DNA of 64,000 nucleotides from Proteobacteria bacterium UBA7415 (GTDB lineage Bacteria > Pseudomonadota > Gammaproteobacteria > Arenicellales > Arenicellaceae), in assembly GCA_002470515.1 (NCBI GenBank), contig DKML01000015.1, forward strand, positions 186,001-250,000. Reading direction: 5' to 3'. This document shows positions 18,776 through 28,067 of the stretch, one piece after another. The notes below the pieces were generated by a model, which did no database searches, was not told the DNA's origin, and was given only the letters and a program-made list of their open reading frames with translations. Each line of letters starts with the position of its first letter. Position 1 is the stretch's first letter. Position numbers and translations under genes: made by a program.

Positions 18776-20506
18776 ATGATCAAGGCAAACTGGACTAGTA
18801 AACTGCGTACCTTCTCGAGCTATTTATTGGGGGGTAATGTTCTTTCGCTGTTTTTGGCGGCGAGCATCGGAATAGCGCAGGCAGCGCATCATGCAGACGA
18901 TTCGAAGGTTGTTGAGTACATCAATGGCATTATTTGGACGGGTACTTCAGGCCAAAACTATCAAGCGTCGATAATGGTGACGGAAGGAAATAAGATCAGT
19001 TACGTCGGTAATCAGCGACCTGCAAAGCTTGTTGCCGATACAGTGGTTGACCTTAAGGGTGGCTTTGTTATTCCTGGTTTAATCGACAACCACGTGCACT
19101 TTATTGAGGGTGGCGCGGGTCTGGCGGCAGTGCAATTGCGCGATGCGAAGACTAAAAAAGAATTTATAAGTCGAATTGCCGTGCAGGCAAAATCGCTGTC
19201 GGCAGGACAGTGGGTTTTATACGGCAACTGGGATCACGAGTCTTGGGGTGGCGAGCTGCCCGAAAAAGAGTGGATTGACGAGCAAACCGGCGATACACCT
19301 GTATTCGTAATGCGAATCGATGGACACATGGGGTTTGTAAACTCTGCTGCGTTAAAGTTAGCAGGCATTACCAGAGATTCTAAACAGCCTGCAGGTGGAG
19401 AGATCGTATTCAACGAAGACGGCGAGCCAACGGGCGTTTTAAAAGATACAGCGCTTGATCCAATTTTGGCAGTGCTTCCAAGTCCGACAGATGAAGAGCT
19501 GCTAAAAGCGGTTGATGCCGCTCAACGGCACGCGTTAAGTCTTGGCTTAACTCAGGTACATGTGATGACCGCCAGCGCCAACGAATCAGACGCATATAGA
19601 CCGTTTGTTCTAGCCGATCAAAAAGGTCTGTTGCGGCTTCGCACTATCGTCTATACGCCCATTCAACAATGGCAGGACGTTTTAGCTGACAAAAGTAACA
19701 AGGGTTCTATCTACAATTACAGTAGTGATTTATTGCGATGGGGCGGTTTTAAAGGGCTTACTGATGGTGCTTTAGGCTCGACCACAGCGTGGTTTTACGA
19801 TCCTTATTTAGATGCGCCTGATAAAACGGGTTTTCCTCTTATTGATCAAAAGGATTTAGAAATTATGCTCAGCGATTCTGATGCGACGAGCGTGGATGTG
19901 GCCATTCATGCCATTGGCGACCGAGCCATAGACGCGGTTATCGAGGCGATGCAAAATGTTGCTGGTGATAACATTGCCAACAAACGCTATCGAATAGAGC
20001 ATTTTCAGCACCCTTCCAAAGCAGCGATTGAGGCATTAGCTGCACACAAGATTGTGGCGTCCATGCAGCCTTATCACGCAATTGATGACGGGCGTTGGGC
20101 GGAAAAACGAATAGGTGCTGAGCGAATACTGACGACGTATGCATTCAAAACAATACTGGATGATGGCGGTATTTTGAGTTTTGGCTCGGATTGGCCAGTG
20201 GCTCCGCTTGCGCCACTAAAAGGTATTTATGCAGCGGTAACTCGCCAGACTATTGATGGCGCAAACCCGGATGGTTGGATGCCACAAGAGAAAATAAGTG
20301 TTGATCAAGCGTTACGTGCTTACACGGCTAGCAATGCCTATGCGGTGAATGAAGACAGCATTGGCGGCACTCTTGAATCAGGCAAGCGAGCTGATTTTGT
20401 TGTGCTAGATCAAGATTTACGAACAATGCCTGCTGAGGATATCGCTGATGCGACTGTTAGGATGACAGTGCTCAATGGTGTGGTTGAATATCAAGCGAGT
20501 AAATAA
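18776..20506 (+). CDS. Exported YtcJ-like metal-dependent amidohydrolase
   Basis: Hydrolase of the amidohydrolase superfamily, probably zinc-dependent. ATG 18776 is preceded by GAGAGG and starts a signal peptide (residues about 1-37, ending AQAAHH). The HxH metal motif is NHVHF, with later IHAIGDRA and RIEHFQHP histidines and the FGSDWPVAPL Asp, which is the YtcJ arrangement. 576 residues. A strong terminator follows 30 bases after the stop. Natural substrate unknown; export suggests it acts on an external or periplasmic amide. Confidence 0.9.
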   Translation: MIKANWTSKLRTFSSYLLGGNVLSLFLAASIGIAQAAHHADDSKVVEYINGIIWTGTSGQNYQASIMVTEGNKISYVGNQRPAKLVADTVVDLKGGFVIPGLIDNHVHFIEGGAGLAAVQLRDAKTKKEFISRIAVQAKSLSAGQWVLYGNWDHESWGGELPEKEWIDEQTGDTPVFVMRIDGHMGFVNSAALKLAGITRDSKQPAGGEIVFNEDGEPTGVLKDTALDPILAVLPSPTDEELLKAVDAAQRHALSLGLTQVHVMTASANESDAYRPFVLADQKGLLRLRTIVYTPIQQWQDVLADKSNKGSIYNYSSDLLRWGGFKGLTDGALGSTTAWFYDPYLDAPDKTGFPLIDQKDLEIMLSDSDATSVDVAIHAIGDRAIDAVIEAMQNVAGDNIANKRYRIEHFQHPSKAAIEALAAHKIVASMQPYHAIDDGRWAEKRIGAERILTTYAFKTILDDGGILSFGSDWPVAPLAPLKGIYAAVTRQTIDGANPDGWMPQEKISVDQALRAYTASNAYAVNEDSIGGTLESGKRADFVVLDQDLRTMPAEDIADATVRMTVLNGVVEYQASK

Positions 20507-20538
20507 AGACAACGGTAAAGCTAAGGATTAGCACACAA

Positions 20539-20563
20539 AAAAGGGAGCCTGAGGCTCCCTTTT
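20539..20563. terminator. Bidirectional rho-independent terminator
   Basis: AAAAGGGAGCC/GGCTCCCTTTT, an 11-base perfect stem with a TGA loop and A/T tracts on both sides. It serves the amidohydrolase (+) and the converging peroxiredoxin (-). Confidence 0.9.
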
Positions 20564-20599
20564 CTAATGGCAAATATCTATAACCGTTAAGGTTACGAA

Positions 20600-21076
20600 C
20601 TAGCCAAGCTGTGACAAGATAGTGTCTGCGCCGCTTACTTCAAAGCCGCCGCCTTCTTCTACGTTCAAGCTTGTTATCTCGCCATTATCAACGATCATTG
20701 AATAACGTTGTGAGCGAATACCACCAAAGCTCGCAGTGTCGAGCACTAGATCCAAAGCTTTAGTCAAAGCGGCGGCGCCATCAGCAACCATCGCAATGTG
20801 TTCTGCATTTTGAGCCGCTTGCCATGCTTTCATTACAAACGCATCGTTAACTGAAAGACACGCTACAGCGTCTACGCCTTTGGCGATGATATCGTCATAA
20901 TGCACGACGAAGCCCGGTAGATGCGCTTCTGAGCAAGTTGGAGTGAATGCGCCTGGCAAAGCAAACAAAACTACTTTCTTCCCAGCGAAATAGTCGCTTG
21001 CGGCTACATTTTTTTGTCCGTCTTTGTCGATTACAGTAATTTCTGCACTAGGTATTTTGTCGCCCACTTGAGCCAT
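20600..21076 (-). CDS. Peroxiredoxin, Prx5 (redoxin) type
   Basis: Thiol peroxidase that reduces hydrogen peroxide and alkyl hydroperoxides. The active site PGAFTPTCS holds the peroxidatic Cys, followed by the conserved VACLSVNDAFVMKAW and a later Arg in GGIRSQRYSMIVDNG. The second Cys (in VACLS) may act in resolution. 158 residues; ATG has GGGAG upstream. Typical single-domain bacterial Prx5, without a fused glutaredoxin. Confidence 0.93.
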   Translation of the reverse strand: MAQVGDKIPSAEITVIDKDGQKNVAASDYFAGKKVVLFALPGAFTPTCSEAHLPGFVVHYDDIIAKGVDAVACLSVNDAFVMKAWQAAQNAEHIAMVADGAAALTKALDLVLDTASFGGIRSQRYSMIVDNGEITSLNVEEGGGFEVSGADTILSQLG

Positions 21077-21164
21077 GATGTACTCCCTAAATTGATTTGA
21101 GGTTTAATAATAATCTAAGTATAAGTGATTCATATTGAATGTGAGTGAAACCTAAGACTTTATT

Positions 21165-21863
21165 ATGCATAAGATCGACTCCGACGTAGTTCCCGAAATA
21201 CCTGTCCAATGGCAGTCGTTATTGGGTGCTGAGATAGAGCAACCCTATTTTGCGCAACTTGTAGCAGCGCTCAATGAACGTCACGACCAGGCTGCAACGA
21301 TCTACCCCGCCAAGAACAAAGTGTTTAATGCTCTGGCAAGTACACCACCTGAAAAAGTACGTGTGGTTATTCTGGGTCAAGACCCGTATCACGGCCCGCA
21401 GCAAGCGCACGGTCTGGCGTTTAGTGTCAGCAAAGGCGTTAAAGTACCTCCATCTTTAAAAAACATGTATAAAGAGCTGGTTGATGACGTTGGCTTTATG
21501 GTTCCCGACCATGGGTGCTTACAGGAATGGGCTGCTCAAGGTGTGTTCTTGCTCAATAGTGTATTAACCGTTGAGAAGGGCTTAGCCGCCAGCCATAGCA
21601 AGTTAGGTTGGGAAACCTTCACCGATGCAGTTATCGCGGCACTCAACGAAAAGACAGAGCCGTTGGTCTTTATGGTGTGGGGTGGGTACGCGCAACTTAA
21701 GGCCAAGCTCATTGATCGAAAAAAGCATCTAGTTTTAATCGCCCCGCACCCTTCGCCGTTGTCGTGTTATCGCGGTTTTTATGGATGTCAGCACTTTTCC
21801 AAAGCAAACGAGTTTTTGAGTCAGAACGGTCAGCAAACAATTGATTGGCAGTTGAGTAAATAG
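21165..21863 (+). CDS. ung: Uracil-DNA glycosylase (family 1)
   Basis: Removes uracil from DNA to start base excision repair. The water-activating motif GQDPYHGPQQAHGLAFS (Asp73) and the C-terminal HPSPLS loop are intact. 232 residues. It ends 3 bases before dinB, so the two DNA-damage genes form an operon. Confidence 0.97.
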   Translation: MHKIDSDVVPEIPVQWQSLLGAEIEQPYFAQLVAALNERHDQAATIYPAKNKVFNALASTPPEKVRVVILGQDPYHGPQQAHGLAFSVSKGVKVPPSLKNMYKELVDDVGFMVPDHGCLQEWAAQGVFLLNSVLTVEKGLAASHSKLGWETFTDAVIAALNEKTEPLVFMVWGGYAQLKAKLIDRKKHLVLIAPHPSPLSCYRGFYGCQHFSKANEFLSQNGQQTIDWQLSK

Positions 21864-21866
21864 GTA

Positions 21867-22958
21867 ATGGAACGCAAGATAGTGCACATCGACATGGACG
21901 CTTTTTTTGCGTCGGTTGAGCAGCGCGATAATCCAGATCTGCTCGGTAAACCTGTGATCGTAGGCGGCAGACCCCAGAGTCGCGGAGTTGTGGCGGCGTG
22001 TAGCTACGAAGCTCGTGTGTTTGGCATACACTCTGCCATGCCTAGTGTTCGCGCGGCTAAGCTCTGCCCAGATGCGGTATTTCTCAAACCACGTTTTGAG
22101 GCGTATCGAGAGGCGTCGAAGCAGATACACGTTGTGTTTAAGCGCTATGCCTCTGCGATCGAACCCTTGTCGTTGGATGAAGCCTATTTAGATGTATCTG
22201 AGGCGGCGCACGAGTTGGGCAGTGCTACTGAAGTAGCCAGGCGTATCAAACAAGAGATTCTCGCTGAGACTAACCTGACCGCATCCGCAGGCGTTTCGTA
22301 CAACAAGTTTCTTGCAAAAATAGCGTCAGATTTAGATAAACCAGATGGCCTCGCCGTAATTACGCCCGCCGCCGCCGAGGCGTTTATTGAGACCTTAGAG
22401 ATTCGTAAATTTCATGGTGTTGGAAAAGTCACCGAAAAAAAAATGCATAAGCTAGGTATCTTCACAGGTCTCGATTTAAAGAACTTAAGTCTAGTTCAGC
22501 TGCAAACTCACTTCGGCCGGATTGGCGAGTACTACTACAACATAGCGCGCGGCATCGATAATCGAGCTGTCAGCCGATCGCGTAAATCGAAATCCATTGG
22601 CAGCGAAACAACCTTCGTTGACAACGTGCTGGATAAAAAATTGATTTGGCAGACGCTACTCAAACTCGCAGAAGGGGTAGTAGCAAGCTTAGATAAGCGC
22701 AATTATGCTGCCCGAACCATTACCATTAAAGCGCGCTACTCAGACTTCGAATTAATCACTCGTAGTAAAACACCGTCGACACTCTTAGTTAGTTTAGATG
22801 ACTTTAAAGAGTGGATGCCGGAGTTATTAAAGCGCACCGAAGTTGGGAGTCGACCCATTCGACTGATTGGTGTCACCGCGCATAATATAGTTGATAGACA
22901 AGTGCAAGAAGATAACCTCATGCCAAGCGAAGAAGCACCTCAGTTAGGCTTGTTTTAG
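21867..22958 (+). CDS. dinB: DNA polymerase IV (Y-family)
   Basis: Error-prone translesion polymerase. Motifs: HIDMDAFFASVEQRDNP with the metal-binding Asp, SYEARVFGIHSAMP, and the catalytic LSLDEAYLD pair; then SAGVSYNKFLAKIASDLDKP. The protein ends in QLGLF, a standard beta-clamp-binding motif. 363 residues. It follows ung by 3 bases. I see no clear LexA box upstream of ung. Confidence 0.96.
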   Translation: MERKIVHIDMDAFFASVEQRDNPDLLGKPVIVGGRPQSRGVVAACSYEARVFGIHSAMPSVRAAKLCPDAVFLKPRFEAYREASKQIHVVFKRYASAIEPLSLDEAYLDVSEAAHELGSATEVARRIKQEILAETNLTASAGVSYNKFLAKIASDLDKPDGLAVITPAAAEAFIETLEIRKFHGVGKVTEKKMHKLGIFTGLDLKNLSLVQLQTHFGRIGEYYYNIARGIDNRAVSRSRKSKSIGSETTFVDNVLDKKLIWQTLLKLAEGVVASLDKRNYAARTITIKARYSDFELITRSKTPSTLLVSLDDFKEWMPELLKRTEVGSRPIRLIGVTAHNIVDRQVQEDNLMPSEEAPQLGLF

Positions 22959-23059
22959 CTCGCTCAGCGCGGCTAGAAATTTACCAAGGTACGACTGGTA
23001 TCTGCTGGGTATCTAGAATACTATTCGTTGATTGCCTCACTCTATAACCATAAAAAAAA

Positions 23060-23611
23060 ATGAGCCGACGACAAAGATTCTATCGCTATATCTTGTATGA
23101 CCTAATGGGTTGGACTATTGATGGCGAAATCCCACATGATGAGCGACGGGTACTCGTAGTATTTCTGCCTCACACCAGTAATTGGGATTTTGTGATTGGC
23201 TGGTTGCTCATTTGCGCGGAAAAGATAACCATTACTATCTTTGGTAAGGATCAGTTTAATTTTTTCCCGTTTAATTACGCATACCGCTACTTTAACGTCG
23301 TTCCCATATCGCGTAAAAAATCTCAAAATTTCGTTAAACAAGCGGCTGCGCAGTACGACGACGATGCTGCATTGTGGACGGGAATGGCGCCTGAAGGAAC
23401 GCGTAGTTATCAAGCGGCTCTGCGCAGTGGTTACTATCATCTTGCCAAAGAAGCTGGCGTGCAGATTTTAACGGTAGGGCCAGACTTTCGAAATAAACGT
23501 ATATTGATCGAACCCTTGAGAAATGTTGAGGAAACCTTCGAGCAAGACGCCGCTTTGTTGATTGCGTTCTCTAAGAGGTGTGTCGGAAAGCGGCCAAACA
23601 TGAGTATCTGA
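23060..23611 (+). CDS. PlsC-like lysophospholipid acyltransferase, first of a tandem pair
   Basis: Membrane-associated glycerolipid acyltransferase-like protein. The HX4D catalytic motif is in LPHTSNWDF and the acyl-acceptor motif is APEGTRS. At 183 residues it is short for the superfamily but normal for the compact LPLAT branch. The next gene is a clear paralogue (shared HTSNWDF, PEGTRS, GYYHLAK). There is no convincing ribosome site upstream of ATG 23060. Acceptor lipid unknown. Confidence 0.82.
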   Translation: MSRRQRFYRYILYDLMGWTIDGEIPHDERRVLVVFLPHTSNWDFVIGWLLICAEKITITIFGKDQFNFFPFNYAYRYFNVVPISRKKSQNFVKQAAAQYDDDAALWTGMAPEGTRSYQAALRSGYYHLAKEAGVQILTVGPDFRNKRILIEPLRNVEETFEQDAALLIAFSKRCVGKRPNMSI

Positions 23612-23673
23612 CTCGACCTTCACCGCGCGCGCTTTAGGATGACCTAGTAATTATCAAACTATAACAATCCGAT

Positions 23674-24219
23674 ATGCTGCAAAAGTTCTGCTATTTTGTC
23701 ATTTTTAAAGTATTTGGTTGGCGCATGATTGGCGCGCCACCCAAAGACAAGAAGTATTTGTTCGTGGCATTGCCGCATACAAGTAATTGGGACTTCATTA
23801 TCGGATGGATGGTCAGCCAAGCGTTAGGGCTAAATCTAAAAATTCTAGTCAAGGATGTGTTCTTTTTTTGGCCTGCAAACCATGTTTGCGCTTGGATTGG
23901 CGTATTGCCGGTAAATCGGCGTGAGAGCACCAATTTTACAGAGGCGATGGCTAAGCGTTTTGACGAGGAAGACGAGCTACATGCTTTGATCACCCCGGAA
24001 GGTACGCGCAGTTTTCAACCAAACCTTAAAAGCGGTTACTACCACCTAGCAAAGAAGGCAGGAATTAAAATTGTTGTTGCCGGCCCTCACTTTGGAAATA
24101 AGACGTTTACGCTCAGTGAGTCGCGCTACCCGCTAGACACATTTGAGGAAGACGCCGAGCAAGTAATTGCTTTCTGCAAGACCCAGCAAGGCTACAGACC
24201 CGATTTAACCTACCGCTAA
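23674..24219 (+). CDS. PlsC-like lysophospholipid acyltransferase, second of a tandem pair
   Basis: Paralogue of the preceding gene, 62 bases downstream: both have LPHTSNWDFII/VIGW, a FFWPAN/FFPFNY segment, PxNRR/PISRK and PEGTRSFQ/PEGTRSYQ followed by SGYYHLAKKAG. It keeps the HX4D His and Asp and the EGTR motif, so both copies should be active. Divergence outside the motifs indicates an old duplication, not an assembly error. Confidence 0.82.
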   Translation: MLQKFCYFVIFKVFGWRMIGAPPKDKKYLFVALPHTSNWDFIIGWMVSQALGLNLKILVKDVFFFWPANHVCAWIGVLPVNRRESTNFTEAMAKRFDEEDELHALITPEGTRSFQPNLKSGYYHLAKKAGIKIVVAGPHFGNKTFTLSESRYPLDTFEEDAEQVIAFCKTQQGYRPDLTYR

Positions 24220-24381
24220 GCCCTAGCACAGACTTGAATTGCATAAACCCGATACTAAATTGTTTGTTAGCTTTAGCGCTATCGGCTAGCGCGTTGGTAG
24301 ACTCAGTCCTCATTATGTTTAATCAATGTGCCTTGGGTGCTGTAAGCCAAATATTATTTGGTCTTTCTATGAGGAAAAAAT

Positions 24382-25287
24382 ATGTCAACTGAACCACAGG
24401 AAAAGCTCGTTGTTGCGATATCGTCGCGCGCGCTGTTTGACCTGCAGGCTAGCCATCAGGTGTATGTAGAGCAGGGCGTTGATGCGTATTGCCAGTATCA
24501 GATCGAACATGAAAACGAGCCTCTTGAGCCCGGCACGGCGTTCCCTTTAGTTGAAAAACTACTGCGCTTGAACCAACTTGGTAATCCGCGAGAACGTGTG
24601 GAAGTAGTGTTGCTGTCGCGAAATTCAGCCGATACCGGTTTGCGCGTGTTCAATTCTATTCAAGAGCATGATCTACCCATCACCCGAGCCGCATTTACTA
24701 GTGGAAGAAGTCCTTTTAGGTATGTAAAGCCCTTTGGTGCGGATGTGTTCTTGTCGACTGACCCCTCGGATGTTGCGAGCACGCTACAAGCAGGTTTTGC
24801 CGCTGCCACGATGCTACCTTCTAGAAAGGCCAACAGCGATGAGCGGGTAGACCAACTGAGCATTGCTTTTGATGGTGATGCCGTGATCTTTTCTGATCAA
24901 GCTGAACAGGTTTATAAGAGCAAGGGCTTAGTAGAATTTTCGAAGCATGAAGTCGAATCAGCAAGAACGCCATTACCGGGCGGGCCGTTTCGCAATATGC
25001 TGGCCGCTCTGCATCGGTTACAGTCTGAGTTTCCGGTGGAGGATTCACCGATCCGCACGGCGATTGTTACAGCCCGCGCTGCACCAGCACATGAGCGAGT
25101 TATTAGAACGCTCAGAGCGTGGAATATTCGCATCGACGAGGCGGTTTTCTTAGGTGGATTACCTAAGGGGGAATTTTTAAGTACTTTTGGAGCAGATATC
25201 TTTTTTGATGACCAACAGGGGCATTGCGATTCTGCGCGTGAACACGTTCCTACCGGCCATGTTCCTCACGGCGTCGCCAACGCATAA
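24382..25287 (+). CDS. 5'-nucleotidase, cN-I type
   Basis: Soluble nucleoside monophosphate phosphatase related to animal cytosolic 5'-nucleotidase I. A start region VVAISSRALFD is followed by the HAD-like catalytic segment IAFDGDAVIFSD, then ATMLPSR upstream and later DIFFDDQQGHCDSAREHVPTGHVPHG, all typical for the family. 301 residues; GAGGA stands just before ATG. Role probably nucleotide salvage. Confidence 0.9.
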   Translation: MSTEPQEKLVVAISSRALFDLQASHQVYVEQGVDAYCQYQIEHENEPLEPGTAFPLVEKLLRLNQLGNPRERVEVVLLSRNSADTGLRVFNSIQEHDLPITRAAFTSGRSPFRYVKPFGADVFLSTDPSDVASTLQAGFAAATMLPSRKANSDERVDQLSIAFDGDAVIFSDQAEQVYKSKGLVEFSKHEVESARTPLPGGPFRNMLAALHRLQSEFPVEDSPIRTAIVTARAAPAHERVIRTLRAWNIRIDEAVFLGGLPKGEFLSTFGADIFFDDQQGHCDSAREHVPTGHVPHGVANA

Positions 25288-25301
25288 ATGATTTGTACAC
25301 T

Positions 25302-26750
25302 ATGACTTATTTTATTTCTCAAGCTCATTTGTTAGCGGCTGATTCCGCCAATCTTTCTCAGTCCAATTTTTTGTGGCTAAGACGCGTTCTTTTAAGTGGC
25401 GTCTTAGTGATGTGTGGCGTTTTTTGGAGCCCAGCCCCATTGAGCGCAGCATTGCCTATGGTGGTCGATGGCCAACCATTACCTTCGCTCGCGCCGATGT
25501 TGGAACGAATCGAAGGTTCGGTTGTTAATATTTCGACAGAGTCCGAAGTGCGGGTTCGACGTGGAGCCGACCCATTTTTTGATGATCCTTTCTTCAATCG
25601 CTTTTTCGGCAAGCGCTCATACGACCAAAAGCGCAAGCGACAAGGCTTGGGTTCTGGTGTTGTATTTGATGCAGACTCTGGACTAATACTGACCAATGCG
25701 CATGTAATTCAAGGTGCGGATAAGATCACAGTGACTTTGCAAAATGGTCAGGAAGCTTTGGCCAAGGTGATTGGTGCTGATAAAGATTCAGACGTCGCGG
25801 TTATTCAAGTCGATCTTCAAGGGCTTAAGGCTATCCCTTTAGGGGACTCTGATGCGTTGCGCGTCGGTGATTTTGTGGTGGCCATTGGTAACCCATTTGG
25901 ACTACGACAAACGGTTACATCGGGCATCGTTAGTGCGTTAGGGCGTAGCGGCTTAGGCATAGAAAACTACGAAGATTTTATTCAAACAGATGCATCTATT
26001 AACCCAGGTAATTCGGGTGGGGCGTTAGTTAATTTACGCGGCGAGTTAATCGGAATCAACACTGCTATTGTTGCACCCAGTGGTGGTAACGTAGGTATTG
26101 GTTTTTCTATACCTATCAACATGGTGGTTCAGATTAAGCGTCAGTTGCTTGAATATGGTGCGGTTCAACGTGGTCGTTTAGGTGTGCGTATTCAAGACCT
26201 AACCCCTGAACTGGCGGAAGCGTTTGGAATAGACGCGCGACGCGGCGCAGTGATTACGCGAGTTAATAAAGATTCGATGGCTGATTCGGCCGGCTTAAGA
26301 GCGGGCGATGTCGTGGTGAGGGCCAATGGTAAAGAAATCACCAAGGGCGCTGAGTTACACAACATCATTGGCCTATTGCCCATTGGCGAGCGACTCACTC
26401 TCAACGTGGTCCGGGATGGCGAATTGACCACCGTCGCCACTACGGTTAAAAACATTGACCAGGACGCCACAGTTGGCGCATCTATGAACTCTCGGCTCTC
26501 CGGTGCTACCTTTGGCGTACTAGGCAACCAGCTTGCTGAAACGGCTGTAGAAGGCGGTATTTTGGTTACTGATGTCGAACGTAGCAGCCCAGCGTGGAAT
26601 GCCGGTCTGCGCAAGAACGATATTATTGTGTCGGCCAACCGAAAAACTATTGCGGATTTAGATACATTTCGAATGGCTGTATCGCAACAGTCAGTGTTAC
26701 GTCTGTACATTATTCGTGGCAGCGGAGCGTTGTTTTTGTTGCTTCAGTAG
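25302..26750 (+). CDS. Periplasmic DegP/DegQ-type serine protease
   Basis: HtrA-family envelope quality-control protease. I use ATG 25302 (a TTG nine bases earlier is also possible). A signal peptide precedes the trypsin-like domain with the triad His134 (TNAHVI), Asp164 (DSDVAVIQ) and Ser238 (GNSGGA). Two PDZ domains follow, about residues 265-345 and 395-475. An FFDDPFFNRFFG segment forms the LA loop, shorter than in E. coli DegP, hence closer to DegQ or Pseudomonas MucD. 482 residues. Confidence 0.93.
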   Translation: MTYFISQAHLLAADSANLSQSNFLWLRRVLLSGVLVMCGVFWSPAPLSAALPMVVDGQPLPSLAPMLERIEGSVVNISTESEVRVRRGADPFFDDPFFNRFFGKRSYDQKRKRQGLGSGVVFDADSGLILTNAHVIQGADKITVTLQNGQEALAKVIGADKDSDVAVIQVDLQGLKAIPLGDSDALRVGDFVVAIGNPFGLRQTVTSGIVSALGRSGLGIENYEDFIQTDASINPGNSGGALVNLRGELIGINTAIVAPSGGNVGIGFSIPINMVVQIKRQLLEYGAVQRGRLGVRIQDLTPELAEAFGIDARRGAVITRVNKDSMADSAGLRAGDVVVRANGKEITKGAELHNIIGLLPIGERLTLNVVRDGELTTVATTVKNIDQDATVGASMNSRLSGATFGVLGNQLAETAVEGGILVTDVERSSPAWNAGLRKNDIIVSANRKTIADLDTFRMAVSQQSVLRLYIIRGSGALFLLLQ

Positions 26751-26940
26751 GATGGCAGTAGGATGGCAGCCTATCTTTGCATAAAGTTTCCTGCCCTTGC
26801 TTGGTAACCATTTAGACTTCTAACTCGAATTTAGCTCGATTTTCGCTCTGTTTTTTCGAGAGCACGCTCTTGATGTTCGGACTTTGGCTGCAGACTGTAT
26901 ATAATTAGCACATACCCTAATTCTAGCGAGTGACTACATC

Positions 26941-27621
26941 GTGTCAGATCTTATAATTGCGCCATCAATTCTTTCAGCCGACTTTGCCAAGCTAGGCCAA
27001 GAAGTCGAAGACGTACTTGCTGCTGGAGCAGACTGGGTACATTTTGACGTAATGGATAATCATTACGTACCTAATCTCACTATTGGGCCGATGGTTTGCG
27101 AAGCACTGCGCGCTCACGGAATCACTGCGCCGATTGATGTGCATTTAATGGTTGAACCGGTTGATCAGATCATTCCGGAGTTTGCCAAGGCGGGCGCTAC
27201 GTCAATTACATTTCACCCTGAAGCCTCCAAACATGTGGATCGTTCTCTGCAGCTCATTAAAGAGCAGGGGTGCCAAGCTGGGCTCGTGTTTAATCCCGCA
27301 ACACCATTGAGTATTCTAGATTGGGCTATGGATAAAGTAGACATTATTTTGTTGATGTCAGTTAACCCAGGATTTGGTGGTCAGTCTTTTATTCCACATG
27401 TTAAGCAAAAGATCGCTGCAGTGCGTAAGCTTATTGATGCCAGCGGCCGAGATATTCGACTTGAAGTTGATGGCGGCGTTAAGGTTGATAACATTGGTGA
27501 ACTAGCCGCATTAGGCGCCGATACTTTTGTGGCCGGTTCTGCAATTTTTAATACTGACGACTATATGCAAGTGATCTCGCTCATGAGAGCTAATATGGCG
27601 GCGGCATTAGAGGGTAAATAG
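26941..27621 (+). CDS. rpe: Ribulose-phosphate 3-epimerase
   Basis: Interconverts ribulose 5-phosphate and xylulose 5-phosphate in the pentose phosphate and Calvin cycles. Motifs: [30 protein letters not shown] (metal-binding His and catalytic Asp), [20 protein letters not shown] and EVDGGV. Start is GTG 26941. A perfect TATAAT lies at 26900-26905. In many relatives gph sits between rpe and trpE; here it is absent. Confidence 0.96.
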   Translation: MSDLIIAPSILSADFAKLGQEVEDVLAAGADWVHFDVMDNHYVPNLTIGPMVCEALRAHGITAPIDVHLMVEPVDQIIPEFAKAGATSITFHPEASKHVDRSLQLIKEQGCQAGLVFNPATPLSILDWAMDKVDIILLMSVNPGFGGQSFIPHVKQKIAAVRKLIDASGRDIRLEVDGGVKVDNIGELAALGADTFVAGSAIFNTDDYMQVISLMRANMAAALEGK

Positions 27622-27642
27622 GTCGGTGCCGTGCTACAACAC

Positions 27643-27671
27643 TTGACCTAACTCTAATCATTGGAGATCAT
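27643..27671 (+). promoter_or_regulatory. Candidate trp operon promoter
   Basis: TTGACC (27643-27648) and GATCAT (27666-27671) are 17 bases apart. The start would be near 27678, giving a 5' leader of about 390 bases before trpE. Sequence match only. Confidence 0.4.
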
Positions 27672-27704
27672 TGCTTTATCAAGGATAGATAGTCCTTTTA
27701 CCTC

Positions 27705-27761
27705 ATGCGAAATTACTTAACAGAATCAATTTGGGATCGTTGGCGGCGCTGGCAAAACTAG
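27705..27761 (+). CDS. trpL: trp leader peptide (attenuation)
   Basis: An 18-codon frame from ATG 27705 to TAG 27759-27761 reads MRNYLTESIWDRWRRWQN: three Trp codons in seven positions (WDRWRRW), just upstream of trpE. Trp is the rarest residue, so such clustering ahead of a Trp biosynthesis operon is characteristic of ribosome-mediated attenuation. When charged tRNA-Trp is scarce the ribosome stalls here and the RNA folds to allow read-through. A hairpin follows the stop codon. The ribosome site is weak. The frame is too short to be called by length-based gene finding. Confidence 0.65.
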   Translation: MRNYLTESIWDRWRRWQN

Positions 27762-28067
27762 CGCAGTAAACCCCTGCGTGATGAGTTAAGGATTAAGTCG
27801 CCGTTTCATCCACTAAAAGTCTGTTTTTCTGGATAGTTTGTAAAATAGTTGCAGAGTGTAGTTTTAGACGCTACGCATGCAGCGAATTCAGATTTCGCAA
27901 AAGACGAGACGTTTCCCCAAAGCTTATCCGCGCCACTAATACGCACCATCTCTCATGTCATCTATTTATCGACTTCGATCCATCGTAAAGTAAACAACAT
28001 AAGATATGTAAAGTGCATCTTGATTTAAGGCTGCTATTAAAGCAGATCGATGCGGAGTAACAACGCA

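Larger units (their letters stand above)
27622..28067 (+). promoter_or_regulatory. trp operon leader region
   Basis: The 446-base gap between rpe and trpE is far longer than other gaps here. It holds a possible promoter, a Trp-rich leader peptide (27705-27761), and just after it a hairpin CGCAG/CTGCG (27763-27779 region). The sequence CGCCG at about 27800 can pair with the CGGCG inside the Trp codons, offering an alternative fold. A T run (TTTTT near 27830) is present, but I could not find a GC-rich stem directly before it, so the attenuator terminator itself is not shown. Confidence 0.55.

Noticed and set aside
24276..24292. GCGCTA/TAGCGC inverted repeat between acyltransferase and nucleotidase genes
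   Set aside because: Six pairs and no T run; not enough for a terminator or operator call.
26746..26767. Tandem 11-base repeat AGTAGGATGGC at the end of the protease gene
   Set aside because: Only two copies; it overlaps the stop codon and looks like a small slippage event.
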